A stretch of 64,000 bases of DNA from Phyto melanocephala (taxonomy: Eukaryota; Arthropoda; Insecta; Diptera; Rhinophoridae): contig OW799234.1 of NCBI GenBank assembly GCA_941918925.1, forward strand, positions 68,009,043 through 68,073,042. Direction: 5' to 3'. Shown in pieces: positions 45,066 through 56,274 of this stretch. Made by a program: the position numbers and the translations under genes. The notes under the pieces were generated by a model that searched no databases, had not been told where the DNA came from, and saw only the letters and a program-made list of their open reading frames with translations. The stretch's first letter is position 1. Each line of letters begins with the position of its first letter.

Positions 45066-45310
45066 TTTAATAAATAAAATTTGTTAAATAACCGTAATAT
45101 TTAATATTTTTTATTGTATACCGGACTTTTAATCCCATTTTTGTTAAGTTTCTGTTTTTTATTGTATACTTCTGAATTTTTATAAGCATTTTTGTTAAGT
45201 GTATGTGTTTATTAATAAAAAATATTAAAAAAATGGTACCGTCAAGGCCTAAAAAGTACATTTTGTTTTCATACTAGGTACAAAATCAGAATAGCCATTT
45301 TCCTTCCCTG

Positions 45311-45318
45311 TCTATTGC
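45311..45318. repeat. Target-site duplication, right
   Basis: TCTATTGC, partner of 44222-44229. Confidence 0.9.
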
Positions 45319-46729
45319 TATAAAAGTAAGTACTTATTTAAGTCCCTATTTAAAAGCGATCGTAATAAGTACTAATACGAGTCCCTATTTGTAAGCGAAC
45401 ATGGTAAGTACTTGCCTCCAATGATATCGCCGTAAGAAAATAATGGGTTGAGGTGCCAAATTGTAAGTAGGGAAGAACTAATTTCTAGTACATTCAACTC
45501 ATTATTTTGTAATAAGAGTTTTTGCTGGGAATTGTATATTTTATTTTAGCTTATCATACCAAGGACCATTATTAACACTTGGCGTTTGTAACGGTAGGAT
45601 TTTGGCGGACATACAAATAGTTTGTGATTATAACAACTTTATTTTAACTCACTTCTTATTAATTAAAAAAAATTACTCAACTAAAAGAAAATCACATAAC
45701 TATGGTGTAATAAGTGTACTTACATATTTCACCAAGAACATACCATAAAAACACAAAAGAACAAAAGAAAATTTGACATAAAAAAGACCTGATGAAACAA
45801 ATATTGAACATAACAGTATTAAACCAAAAGCCCTCTATAAATTAACCGAATTACTATGTGCAATAAAGTGATTCGTTTAATTTATTCCATTCATTCATGA
45901 GCTACACAGCTCCAGTGTTATTTATGTCATAAGAGATGCCGATTTGGATGATGTATTTTTTCCCCTTAAAGATTTTCAGTACGGATGTCGCAAAACTCCG
46001 TTAAAGTTTTCTTTTTGGGTGTATAAAATTCGACTTCGTCTTAACTGACTGCAAAAATTAACACCCTTTTTAAAATCTTAATAAATTAAGCATAATTGAC
46101 ACAATTTTTTTTTAAATAACCTCTCGCTATTTTTGCTTCTCTTTTTAGTGATCTTTTTTTCTTTGGTTTTATTGTTTTTTTTTTTTTGTTTTATTTTAGA
46201 TGTCGCCACAATAATCGCACAATTTATAAAATGATAATTAGTCTGAGTGGCTGGCTTCATTAACAGGTAATTTAAGTATTTATATGTATATATTGTTTAG
46301 TTTATTAATTTATTTATTTAATTAAATTTGAATATTAAAAATGTCTATCGTCAGAGGTGCATAACAATAACAATAACTTGTAGTTTGTAGCAATCGATTA
46401 TTAACAATTCAGTTCAATGTTATCTTGCATTTAATCGTAAAAACTTTTAACATTTTCGTTTTATACAAAGTCGTCAATAATTCTTTGAATAGATAGAAAT
46501 GTTTTCTATTTATAAAAGATATTTTATTAAAAATTCTATATATTTTAAGTTTTATTTTTTTTAATTTCATTTATAGTTATTACAATCATAACATATTTAT
46601 TATTTAATTTCATATCGTAACGTATCAATTCATTCATTTATCATTTTGTCATTAATTGACAAGTGAACTAAATGTTGATATCAAAACTATGCTTTTTGTT
46701 GTAATAAACGGTGTTAGTGGTTAACTTTT
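45319..46729. other. No gene recognised
   Basis: 45320-45420 has repeated GTAAGTACTTATTTAAGTCCC/GAGTCCCTATTT phrases. A TTTTTGCTGGGAATTGTATA end at 45527 is the reverse of ACCCAGCAAATAATG at 36797. No open frame with recognisable content. Confidence 0.4.
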
Positions 46730-47475
46730 TCTATACCCTTCACACAAGAGTGTAGAATTGTATATATAAGTTTGTCATTCCGTTTGTAATTTCTACGATA
46801 TTCGGTCCTATAAAGTACCTATTCTAAATTCTTATAGATACGAGTAATTGATTTTTCGTAGTCATATTGTCCGAATGTCAGACTGTCCTTCTGTCCATTT
46901 GTATTTTAAAATCAACTTTTTAAAGCCCCCACTTTAAACTCTTGTACGGTATGATTTTTAAAAAATTTTTCTATTGAAAATCAGTTATGTGCGCACATAA
47001 CAAGCTGAGCTAAAAGCGAAAAAACATCATTCTCTTTTTTTTTACCCAAAAAAGTCAAATTTTGCAGCTCCGATGGAACCTTAAAACCTTATACATTTGC
47101 AGAAAATCTTGGTTCAATGGGTCAATTACCGACAAAGATATCGACAAAAAGTTTTTTGGGAAACAAGTTTAAATAAAAGTACATATTATCTCTTCCTTAA
47201 TAAGATTTGATCACAGTTGCACCATATAATTGTCAATCAAAAATGTAGTGAAATTGTAAGTGGTAATAAGTCATAAAATTACCATAACAATAGATATAAT
47301 AATTTCTACAGTATTCATTCGCGACCCCATAAATTATATATTCTGAATCCTTATATTAAAATAAGTCAATTTAACTAAAACAACTATATAAGCAAGTGGT
47401 CGCTAGTACATACTTATGTCTATATATGCATGATGAGACAAACGGTGTAAAGGGCATCAAAGATTCGGCACCGCC
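46730..47475 (+). mobile_element. Helitron-like element, HLE-1 divergent copy P (3' end truncated)
   Basis: CTATACCCTTCACACAAGAG, CTGTCCTTCTGTCC, AAGCCCCCACTTTAAAC and TACCGACAAAGATATCGAC. It is the sister of copy G. It ends inside the terminal hairpin (GATTCGGCACC), where an HLE-2 begins. Confidence 0.7.
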
Positions 47476-48895
47476 ACCCAAAAAATGGTGGGGGTATATT
47501 CATTTTGTCATTCCGTTTGTTACACATCGAAATATCCATTTTAGACCCCATAAAGTATATATAATCTGCATAGGGGTTTCATTTTATGACGATCTAGCTA
47601 TGTCCATCCGTCTGTCCGTCTTTTGAAAGCACGATAGAGGTCGCACCGAAAAAGCTAGGGGGCTCAAATTTTGCCAGAATCTTTCTTATACACAAGGTTT
47701 ACTTGGTATTGAAAATGGGCTAAATCGGAATATTAGGAAGCGAGTTATAGCTCGAAAAGCAAGAGTAGGTCGAAAAAATCGTGTCCTTCGAACATCGAAT
47801 AAAATGGAATTGTGTCCAAACGCATTAACGTAGAGTCATAAAACTTCGAATATATATTTCCTGAATAAAAACAAGATTTTTCCTTGAAAACTGACAAAAT
47901 TAGATTTACGATTCTGAAATTTGGCAGGAATTGCTTTTTGATCAAACGCTTTGTTCTAACAGAAAATAAATGTGACACGACCAATTTTACGTCCACCTCC
48001 CATATAACGTTTTGCCTCATATTCATATAATTTTCTTTGAATAAATATTTTGGAATAATAAAGGTCTACTTTAAAATATTTAAGTTTTTTTCATTAGTAA
48101 AAACAAATTCGACACGCCTACTATAACGCCCACTTTTCACGTTATCTACTGTTAATGAAATTTAAAAGCTCATAAAACCGACAAAATTAGGTGAAGAAAT
48201 TTGCTGCATTTATTTTTCTAGTCAATATCATTGTCTTGCCAGAAAATTTTGGTGACACGCCCACTTTAACGCCCACCTGCCATATAACGTTTTATCTTAA
48301 ATTTATATAATTTCTCTATTGACAAAGTTTTTGGAAGAATAAAGGACTATATTGAAATATCTAAGTTGTATTCATTAGCAGAAACTACTTCGACACGCCT
48401 ACTATAACGCTCACTTATCAGGTCATTCACTGTTAATGAAATTTAAAAGCTCATAAAACCGACAAAATTAGAGGTATGATGATGAAATTCGCCACAGATA
48501 TACTTCTAGTCATTGTTATGCCAGAAAATTTATGTGACACGCCCACATTAACGCCTACCTTTCATATAACGGTTTATGTTAAATTTATATAATTTCTCAA
48601 TAAATAAAGATTTTGGAAGAATAAAGGACTATATAAAAATATCTCAGTTTTATTAATTAACAGAAACATTATTGACATGCCTATTTTAATGCCCACTTTC
48701 ATTGAAACACTATATTTACGTAAACATTTTACTAGCATATCGAAGTTATACTAAGAAAGTGATACATATAAAGAGATTATTCTATAGCGATTACTGTTAA
48801 TAATAAAATAATACATTTTGTGGCTATGAAAGTACGGAAAATTGGTGGTGCGTATAAAAGATTAGGCACAGCCGAATATAATGCTCTTACTTGTT
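47471..48895 (+). mobile_element. Helitron-like element, HLE-2 copy Q
   Basis: Starts GCCACCCAAAAAATGGTGGG, then GACCCCATAAAGTATATA, ATCTAGCTATGTCC, CCGTCTGTCCGTC and AGCACGATAGAGGTCGCACC. CACGCCCACTTTAACGCCC blocks repeat at about 48115, 48255, 48395 and 48540. It ends GCACAGCCGAATATAATGC with CTTACTTGTT. The closest analogue I know is INE-1 with its CACGCCCAC repeats. No coding sequence: the minus-strand frame at 47745-48026 is incidental. Confidence 0.78.
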
Positions 48896-50104
48896 ATTTA
48901 AGGTTTTGTGAAATCTTTGGTGTATGCAAATAAACCATATAACAATTCCAGAAGTTCAATGCAAAAAATTTCATGAAGAAAGTAATGAGCTGTCATCAAA
49001 GCCGCAGGGCAATTTGACGGATAATTTATTTCATACTTAATCGGAATAGTTCTTTACTTTTCTAGAAACAAATCACGACTGTCTCGGAAAACACCGTTTT
49101 TTTAAATGAAAAAGTATATAATTACTAAAATACCTTTTAGAATAGTATGAAAAAAGCTTTATTAATTTTCAAATAAAACTATTTATTAAAAAAAAAAAAA
49201 AAAAACATAAAATTAAAATGGTTTTTTAGAGAAATGTTATTAAAAGTCTTTAAAATTGAATATAGCAAGTCGAGCAAAAAACAGTTAAAATTTTAATAAA
49301 AGCAAAAAATTTACTCAATAAAAAAAAATAACACCCACGGGAATGGGTAAATGAATATTACTTAATTCATTTACAACTAAACTAAAACTGTTCCTTTACT
49401 TTTTTTTTGCTGTCAGAAATGAACTATCAGTCAACACCTTTTTTTAATGAAAATAATTAAAACACACACACTCATATAAAATCAAATTTTAAACCGCAAA
49501 GAAACCTCTAAAAAGACATTTGAAATTTAATATTTTTTTGACACTACACACCATACAATGTTGACATAGAGTAAATTAAAAATTTAAAAGCTGATATTGC
49601 ATGCTGCTTCTTCAAATGTCATTGTATTTAATATAGTATTGAAAAATTTCAAGTGATTGTAAAAAGAATTTTAAAATTCAAAGAAACCACAAATAACGTT
49701 TGTGTGATAAAGTGGCGATCTAACCACATCAGCATGCCCATAATGCGAGGAATTTGTTGTTGAAGGAATATTTAAAGATACATTTTAAAGGAATTACTTT
49801 AAATTCTAATAACAACAATAATAAGCAAATATTTATTGTGTTCTTAAATATTAGTTTACAAAAAAATATCTTTTATTTACTCAAAATTATTTATAAAATT
49901 TGTATGTTGGTCATACAATTTCTCCTAACAATTATGTTTTTTGTGGCGATTCATGTTAATTTTAAGTGCTTGATGATCAATGTCACTATTTATGCCTCCA
50001 AAGGGTAATGGGCTTTCATTTTTAAACAATACTCAAATACTAGCCTACTAAATACAGTGACCTAAAAGTATTAATTTTTAAATAAAGTAAAAATTAATTG
50101 TTTA
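48896..50104. other. No gene recognised
   Basis: AT-rich, with long A runs at 49190-49205. No motif supported. Confidence 0.4.
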
Positions 50105-50720
50105 AAAAGGTAAGGCCAAATAACGCCGCTTTACCAAAATCTACACCAAACAGTTGCTCGTTGTGGGTGCATTCTTTTGTTATGGATTGCATTAGGATTT
50201 TCTGAGCCCCAAATTTACGAATCTATTCAGATCGAGATCACAATTTTTTTTTCTTTGAAAAACTGGTATTGGTTTCACTGTGGTCTGCTGATTTGAGCTC
50301 CCGAGCATGCAGAATTTTTTACGCATAAAGATAGAGGTAAAAATTTGCTGCGTAGTGCATCGTGAAACTTGAAGATGATTAGAATGATGCCAATTTGATG
50401 TTTTTGGCGACCCATTCGTTTACAACAGTAATGTTTTTAAGATACTGACAGGTACGTTAACGCATAGGAGTCTTACTGTCTATAACTGACGAAGTTCTGA
50501 AATTTTCGTACCATTTTCGAATAGTTGACATTTTAGATAAACTTTCTTAATTAAAAATTCTTCATATTCATAAATTTTCACAATTATTACAATTTGTTCT
50601 TCCGTAAAGCTCTTTATTTTTAGTAATTGGAATTAACATATGTATGAGACAGCTGCCAAATTTCAAAGTGGAAACTGTATCAAAAAACCCCCTATAAAGA
50701 ATAATTAAATTTAAAAAGTT
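50105..50720 (-). pseudogene. IS630/mariner-superfamily transposase remnant
   Basis: The minus frame shows FTEEQIVIIVKIYE (N-terminal HTH start) and, further on, IWGSENPNAIHNKRMHPQRATVWCRFW, then GVIWPYLF. In this insect family the order is VNKQNCRIWG.ENP...I...P.HP...TVWCGF...GVIGPYFF. Stops and frame changes separate the pieces. The C-terminal half with the second and third Asp is absent. Same family as 23538, 26200 and 63115. Confidence 0.78.
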
Positions 50721-50846
50721 AAATCTTACTAAGACACCCTTTATAAAAAAAAAAAAATTATATTAAATCAATATTATCTTTCTTCTCAATAAACCGTCTA
50801 TTTGTTGTAGAGCATCATAAGGAAATCCATTGTTGTTATTATTTTT

Positions 50847-51155
50847 AAAAATAGTGAATGCATGGGTTCAACCCATAATGATGTGGTTAAATTTAGGTGA
50901 AACATGTATGACTTTAACCATGTATTTATATGAATATATTAAAAACCTACACTTTATTCCAATAAGGTGAAAGGATACCGATTTTTCAGGATTTGATTTT
51001 ATTTGCTTACGTGAATTGTTTAAGATATTTTGCATGCATTTGCATGTATTTTGAAGCACATAATTTATAACACATAATTTTGCATGAAGAACGCCTTTTC
51101 TTTAGATTTAGAAGTTCTGTATTGAATTAATGCAAAAAAATTTTGTACTGGGTTA
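50847..51155 (+). repeat. Dispersed repeat, copy 2 of the 11424 family
   Basis: AATAGTGAATGCATGGG, TATGAATATATTAAAA and the shared ATTTTGCATGCATTTGCATG region. The right end TTTGTACTGGGTTA is the reverse of AACCCAGTACAAA, matching the ACCCAGCAAAA start of copy 1. The left end is truncated. Confidence 0.65.
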
Positions 51156-51278
51156 TTGTTCGAAAAATTAATTATAATTATATTTTCTTTTAATTGAAAT
51201 TTTATCATGTTTTAATGTAAAGCAAATATAAAATTTAAAAAATTCAATAAATTATATTAACGTTTTAAATTTAACATA

Positions 51279-51696
51279 TGTGACCTTCTCCGAGAAAAGG
51301 GACGTAGTTTGTGAAAATTAAGTTTTGAATAAAACGCATTTAAAGTTTCATAACGCGTTATCACTCTCAACACACCTTCAGTTGGGAGATGGGATTTGGT
51401 ATGGTTAGTTATGATTGGGTGCCGACTTTGTTGACGTCATGCCTATGTGGTGACATATTTTTTTTTCGCTTTAAGTGTGACAATACCTTTGCTATTGTTG
51501 CTGCTCTGTTTGCTATGATCTCGATACTTGATTCGTAAGCCGCAATTAGTGATCGACGCAACAACGTTCTTATAGGGTAAATAAATTTTTACTAGAAATC
51601 TAACACATTTCATCACCCTTTTAGGTAGCAGAATCCACTCATAAGTCAAAACCCGTTTTTCGACACATTAGGTCCCTTTTCTCGAAGAAGGTCACA
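51279..51696. mobile_element. 418-bp MITE with TGTGACCTTCT ends
   Basis: TGTGACCTTCTCCGAGAAAA on the left and, in reverse complement, TGTGACCTTCTTCGAGAAAA on the right. The match continues through GGGAC and differs at few positions over about 31 bp. Both ends abut TA. The interior has no transposase. Superfamily not certain. Confidence 0.8.
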
Positions 51697-52519
51697 TATA
51701 AACTTAACCTAATATCTGCTAGCGCTTAATAAAATATACGTTTAACATTTAAATTCTGATCATAGGGATCACTAACTATATAGTAAGCTATGAGGCCTCA
51801 AAACAGAACTTGACTAAATTTGGCAAAAAAAAAATTTTATATGATTTCTCAATGAATTCATTCCTTTAGACCATACAACTTTGTTATCAATTGCTGCCTT
51901 CATTTATTTATCATACATATTCGTTCTTCTACTTATTGTTAATAATCTTGTAAATATTCTACATGCTAAATTATGGATATACGTACATATTTAATTGGTA
52001 AAAAAAATAATATAAATTTATGCTCTCATTTATGTGTTGTGGCGCCATTTTAATTATAAACATCATAAAAAATCAAATTGCAATTGCTGACAAAAACAAA
52101 TTAAAAAAAAGCACTTGAAACTAAAATAAATCGAAGATAAAAACGACATAGACTGAATTAAGTAAATTATTTTGAACAAATAGGACGCGCCCTCTTTAAA
52201 ACAATCGATTTAATAAATGTAATCGTAAGAACAGTCAATCAATAGTCAGTCAATAATACGATCACTGTTGATTTGTGGACTAAAAAATGCTTGCTCTGCA
52301 ATGCACTGAGAGAAAACAATACAACTATGAGTTAATTTGTATTTGGTCCCAAATAAAATTAAAGTATTTCTACCGTTCTACGACTGCCTACTTTTTCATC
52401 ATAGTGCTCTATTTTTACAGAAACTAAAGGTTATGATCCGGTAACTAGAGGTAATAAAAAACAATATTAGATTTGTGTAGGCGTGGCGCCTTCTATTTCT
52501 CAATCATAATGCTGCGACG
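51697..52519. other. No gene recognised
   Basis: AT-rich. 52440-52500 (GTAACTAGAGGTAATAAAA, GTGTAGGCGTGGCG) is an old HLE-2-type fragment that borders the next MITE. Confidence 0.4.
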
Positions 52520-52521
52520 TA

Positions 52522-53251
52522 CACGCAAAGAAAAAATATGGTTGTGGTAACCATAATCGAAGAGCAACATACTATGGTTGAATTGTATGATTATGTTTAA
52601 AATAATAATGGTTACCAGTTATCATTATTATGTTTAATTAAATTATCATTCTATAATCATGTATATGACTACAATTGAAATCGACAATCTTTGCTTTTTT
52701 ACTGCAAATTACTGTCTTGCTGAAACATACACATATTAATTGTACTCACCAATTTAATTGCAATTATTATACCAATATTTTTTACATTTTCTCGTTTATT
52801 TTTAAATTTTCTTTAATTTTTCAAAATTTTTGTTCCTTTTTTTGACATCTCAAACTTTTAAAATAATAAAAATTTATTCAGCAAGAAGAAGAATGATTGA
52901 AATCAAATTATTATTAAAAAAAAATAATAGCTTGATTATTTTGTAATCATACTGTTTTCTCACTTATTATTTAATGATTATTTTAAATTTTTAATGATTT
53001 TGAATATAATGTTATTTTTGTCCTCATAATTTTTTTAAATCATACTATTTTTAAATGATAATCATTGTGAAATTTTTACGAAAAGTAAACATTAAATGAT
53101 ACAATTCAAACAAATGCTTGATTATCGTGACAAAATATATGACGAAATGAAACAAAACTAACTATTACTTGTTTTCGACAACCAAATATTGTTATAGAAA
53201 CTAAAATATGACCGTCGTGATCATGTCGTAACCATGGTTTTTCTTTGCGTG
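52522..53251. mobile_element. 730-bp MITE with CACGCAAAGAAAAA ends
   Basis: Left CACGCAAAGAAAAAATATGG and right (reverse complement) CACGCAAAGAAAAACCATGG, both continuing with GTT. TA on both sides. The interior is AT-rich with repeated AATAATGGTTACC/AATAATCAT-type sequence. No coding sequence. Confidence 0.78.
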
Positions 53252-53259
53252 TAACTGGA

Positions 53260-53549
53260 AATATATGCGCTAAAATTTGGCTGTAAAATTATACTAAATT
53301 GACACAAACATACCAGACACATTTTAGTAAGTTGACGCAAGATGAGTATGACACATATATAATCCATAGTGTTATATAGAAACAAAGATTCCCATTATAA
53401 TTTTAAACCTTTTAACAATATACTCAAATTAGTAGAATATGCCTTATAGTGGAGGTGTTAGTTAAAGTAGGCGTATCAAGTAAACATCTTCCAATGAATT
53501 TAACTTAGATATTGATATTCAGTTAAAGTCTTCATCCATATTGCAAATA
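53260..53549 (+). mobile_element. Old HLE-2-type sequence, left of the 53.55-kb transposon
   Basis: TAAAGTAGGCGTATCAAGTA and AACTTAGATATTGATATTCAG correspond to the HLE-2 blocks AAAGTGGGCGTGTC and AACTTAGATATTTCAATATAG. Resumes after the insertion at 56275. Confidence 0.55.
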
Positions 53550-54162
53550 TGGGCATTTCCACAGGAAAGTCTACCCTGACCCAAAAATTTAAAGTTTACC
53601 AACAGTTTTTTCTTTCTTGTATTATTGAAGAGAAATATTCAATTTCGATTAATTAAATAGTTCAAAGCTTTCCTTAGTTGCGTCTGCGAGATAATGGGCT
53701 ACAAAGTTCAAGTTCTCGTTTTGGTTTGTTTTGTTTTAATTTTAAGGGCATCTTCTCTTTAGAATTTACAATTCTAAGAGTAATTGTGCAATAACATTCT
53801 TACGCAAAACTTTTGCTACAACAACAGCTAACAATAAAATAAATGTCGAAGAGCAAAAAAAATATCAGTTAACGGTAAAATTTTGATTTTCTTTTAATGA
53901 TATTCTAAGGTAACGTTACGTCAGAAAAATAACATATATTCTCATTCTATCTACGCTGACGATCGCAAGTGCGTGAGATTTTGTTTTTTAACAAAGGTTA
54001 ATAAAGTTAACTGATTATAATAAAAAACTCAGTTATTAAACAAACAGTTTATTTTAGATCAATTTTCAAAAGTATGTAACGTCACGCCATATTGTAAGTA
54101 ATTTCCTTGCATGGTGTTATTTATGTTTATTTTTAATTTACATTCAATTTTGGTTTCTGAAG

Positions 54163-54452
54163 ATGGAATCTTCGATTGAAAGTAAAAACTACTCAAAGCG
54201 CTATAGGCAAAAATTAAAATCAGATCCGCATAGGCTTGAAATAAGCCGTAAAAAGGCAAAAGAAAGAGCATCGAGATATAGAAAAAGGTTATTGGAATCA
54301 AATCAAAATAATATAGAGAAAGTTAAAGAAAAAACCCGTAAAAGGCAACAAAAATTTCGTTTGAAAAAGAAGAATGAAGTTGAAAAAAAAATAAGTCCCC
54401 CAGGCAATCAGCCCTACAGATGCAAACAAACCTTAGGAAAGGCGTTAAAAAA
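54163..54452 (+). pseudogene. Transposase N-terminal part (frame 1)
   Basis: Starts at the first ATG of the gene (MESSIESKNYSKRYRQKLK). About 95 residues, strongly basic and probably helical: RYRQKL, ISRKKAKERASRYRKRL, KEKTRKRQQKFRLKKK, then PYRCKQTLGKALKK. Such repeated R/K-rich heptad-like stretches begin many uncharacterised animal proteins of this family and may bind DNA (inference). The frame is lost in the A tract at 54447-54452: one base appears to be missing, and the matching continuation AKTALPVDPEKRAHIV is in the next frame. The nominal tail in this frame beyond 54452 is out of frame. Confidence 0.75.
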
Positions 54453-55350
54453 GCCAAAACAGCTTTGCCGGTCGACCCAGAGAAAAGAGCACATATTGTT
54501 GATATTCTTTATAAAAAATATGGCACGTATAGTTCATCACCTTTCGTACAAGAGACTAAATCGGCAATAGAAGAAAAAAAGCAATTTGTAAAGGATTTTT
54601 ACTTGCGAGACGATATTAGTGTTCAGGCCGCAGGTCGGAAGGATACATTAATCATTAATGGGGAAATAGTGCCCAAGCGCTTTATGTTGCTGACTGTTTC
54701 TGAATCGTATGAATTATACAAAAGGGAGAGAAATATCGACTACGTTAGTAAGTCCGCATTTTATGAATTACGACCAAAATACGTGCAACTATCATGCAAG
54801 ATACCACATAATATGTGCGTGTGTATGTACCATGCTAATTTCGCATTTATTTTAGAACGTTGTGCTGAGGTGATGAAATCATTTTTCTCCAATTTTGAAA
54901 CTTTTCTTAAATCTGTCTGTTGCAACATTGAAAACGAAAAATGTATGACAAGTAATTGCAAAAATTGTGTAACAAATGTGCAAGATGATTTAGTGCCCCT
55001 AAAATATTTTTCATTAGAGGATAAAACCATTAAATGGAAACATTGGCGCAAAGTGGAATACCGAATTTCGTTGACACATACCGAAGGTTCTCTCTCTGAT
55101 CTCATGTACGAATTAGACGCACAGTTGCCCTTTTTTAAACGCCACTTTTTTGTCAAACGTTCCCAGCAAAATTATTTTGAAACCAAAAAAAAACATATTA
55201 AGGCAGAAGATCTAGTCCTGCAAATGGATTTCTCAGAAAATTACAGATTAATCTGTCAAAATGAGGAACAGAGCGCACACTTCAGCTACCGTCAAGTTAC
55301 CATTTTTACTTGCGTTGCTTGGCTGATTGGCGGAGTAAAATCCTATGCTT
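54453..55350 (+). pseudogene. Transposase middle part (frame 3), zinc-binding and first catalytic motif
   Basis: Open for about 300 codons. Order: AKTALPVDPEKRAHIVDILYKK; a segment with ISVQAAGRKDTL; SAFYELRPKYVQL; a Cys/His cluster CKIPHNMCVCMYHANF and CMTSNCKNCV, probably zinc-binding; KRSQQNYFETKK; then VLQMDFSENYRL with the candidate first catalytic Asp at 55227-55229. I recognise FELRP.....C.C..H.N and DFSENY as marks of a large group of uncharacterised metazoan proteins. The frame ends at VKSYAF and a stop near 55355. A deletion of the segment before the next motif is likely. Confidence 0.8.
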
Positions 55351-55837
55351 TTTAACAACACTTGTGGAGATGATAAAAAAGGAACATGGCCAATTTCAAA
55401 ATATACATATTTTTTCGGATGGATGCAGCTCACAATTTAAAAATAAGTTCATTGCCCGAAGTTTACCTGATTTCGTTTCTACATTTGGTTGCAAGGTTTT
55501 TGAGTGGAACTATTTTGCAACTTCTCACGGCAAGGGTGCGGTCGATGGGGTAGGAGCAACCATAAAACGAAAAGTTTGGGAGATGACAAAAACCAAAAAT
55601 TTAATCTTAGAAAATGCCTTTTCGTTTTATCAATGTGCACGAAATAACATATTTGGGGTTAATTTAACGTACATATCCCATGAGCAAATCGACTTGTTCT
55701 CTACTTCGCTAACTGAGAAATGGAAGGAGTTGCCGAAAATACCTAGTATACATAAAATTCACTTTCTATCAAGCAGCGAAGATATGCAAATAATAGCAGC
55801 TGAAACTGCATTTTCACATAAAATTATTATATTATAA
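55351..55837 (+). pseudogene. Transposase C-terminal part (frame 2), second catalytic motif
   Basis: The frame continues LTTLVEMIKKEHGQFQNIHI, then FSDGCSSQFKNKF with the candidate second Asp at 55418-55420, then EWNYFATSHGKGAVDGVG, ATIKRKVWEM and a stop at 55835-55837. The His of TSHGKG (55526-55528) and the Asp of VDG (55544-55546) are strongly conserved in the family as I remember it. The final acidic residue cannot be assigned by eye. Overlap with the preceding frame at 55310-55350 gives competing translations. The true join is near 55347. Confidence 0.8.
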
Positions 55838-56274
55838 GATATATTTATTCTAATATAAGTATATGGAAACTTTAGTAACGTTACGTCATATAACGTCACG
55901 TCAGTTACTTAGATTAATAAAAAAATAACGAGCAAAGATTTTTAAATTTGATAACTTGGAAAATAAATTTGTATTACTCCAAAACCTACTAAAAAAACCT
56001 TTATGTAAAAAGTCTTGCCTACATCGCAGATTAATGTAATTTTGTAATCCAAGTCAAAACCATTTTATGTTTTTTTGTAACGTCACGTCAACACATATTT
56101 TTGCTTATATCTTCAAATCAGTAGTATAAATTTTTGTATTTTTTTTACGGAATATAGTGCTACTTAATTACTTCGCAAATATAAAAAAAAAACTTTTTAA
56201 AAACTTAAACTTTTAATTTTTTTTTTAATATTTTATCATACAAATGTCACGTCACGCCACACTGGAAATGCCCA

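Larger units (their letters stand above)
44230..45310 (+). mobile_element. hAT transposon, internally deleted, with perfect TSD
   Basis: Ends CACGGATGGAAA and (reverse complement) CAGGGAAGGAAA, each followed within about 30 bp by GTAC. Perfect 8-bp duplication TCTATTGC. Contains the decayed C-terminus of a hAT transposase and a 16-bp perfect inverted repeat. Confidence 0.9.
53550..56274 (+). mobile_element. 2.7-kb DNA transposon with unassigned DDE-like transposase
   Basis: The ends TATGGGCATTTCCA (from 53549) and its reverse complement (to 56275) form a 14-bp perfect TIR. It is inserted in old HLE-2-type sequence. Subterminal motifs ACGTCACGYCA or ACGTTACGTCA recur near 53914, 54077, 55880, 55894, 56080 and 56246. 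It encloses one gene in three frames on the plus strand. TSD not resolved: TA flanks are compatible. A non-autonomous relative lies at 27888-28760. Confidence 0.85.

Noticed and set aside
47745..48026. 93-codon minus-strand frame
   Set aside because: Falls in conserved HLE-2 sequence that is also present, with frame breaks, at 59750-59940.
54761..55156. 131-codon frame antisense to the transposase
   Set aside because: Shadow of the conserved plus-strand transposase frame, which has the recognisable motifs.
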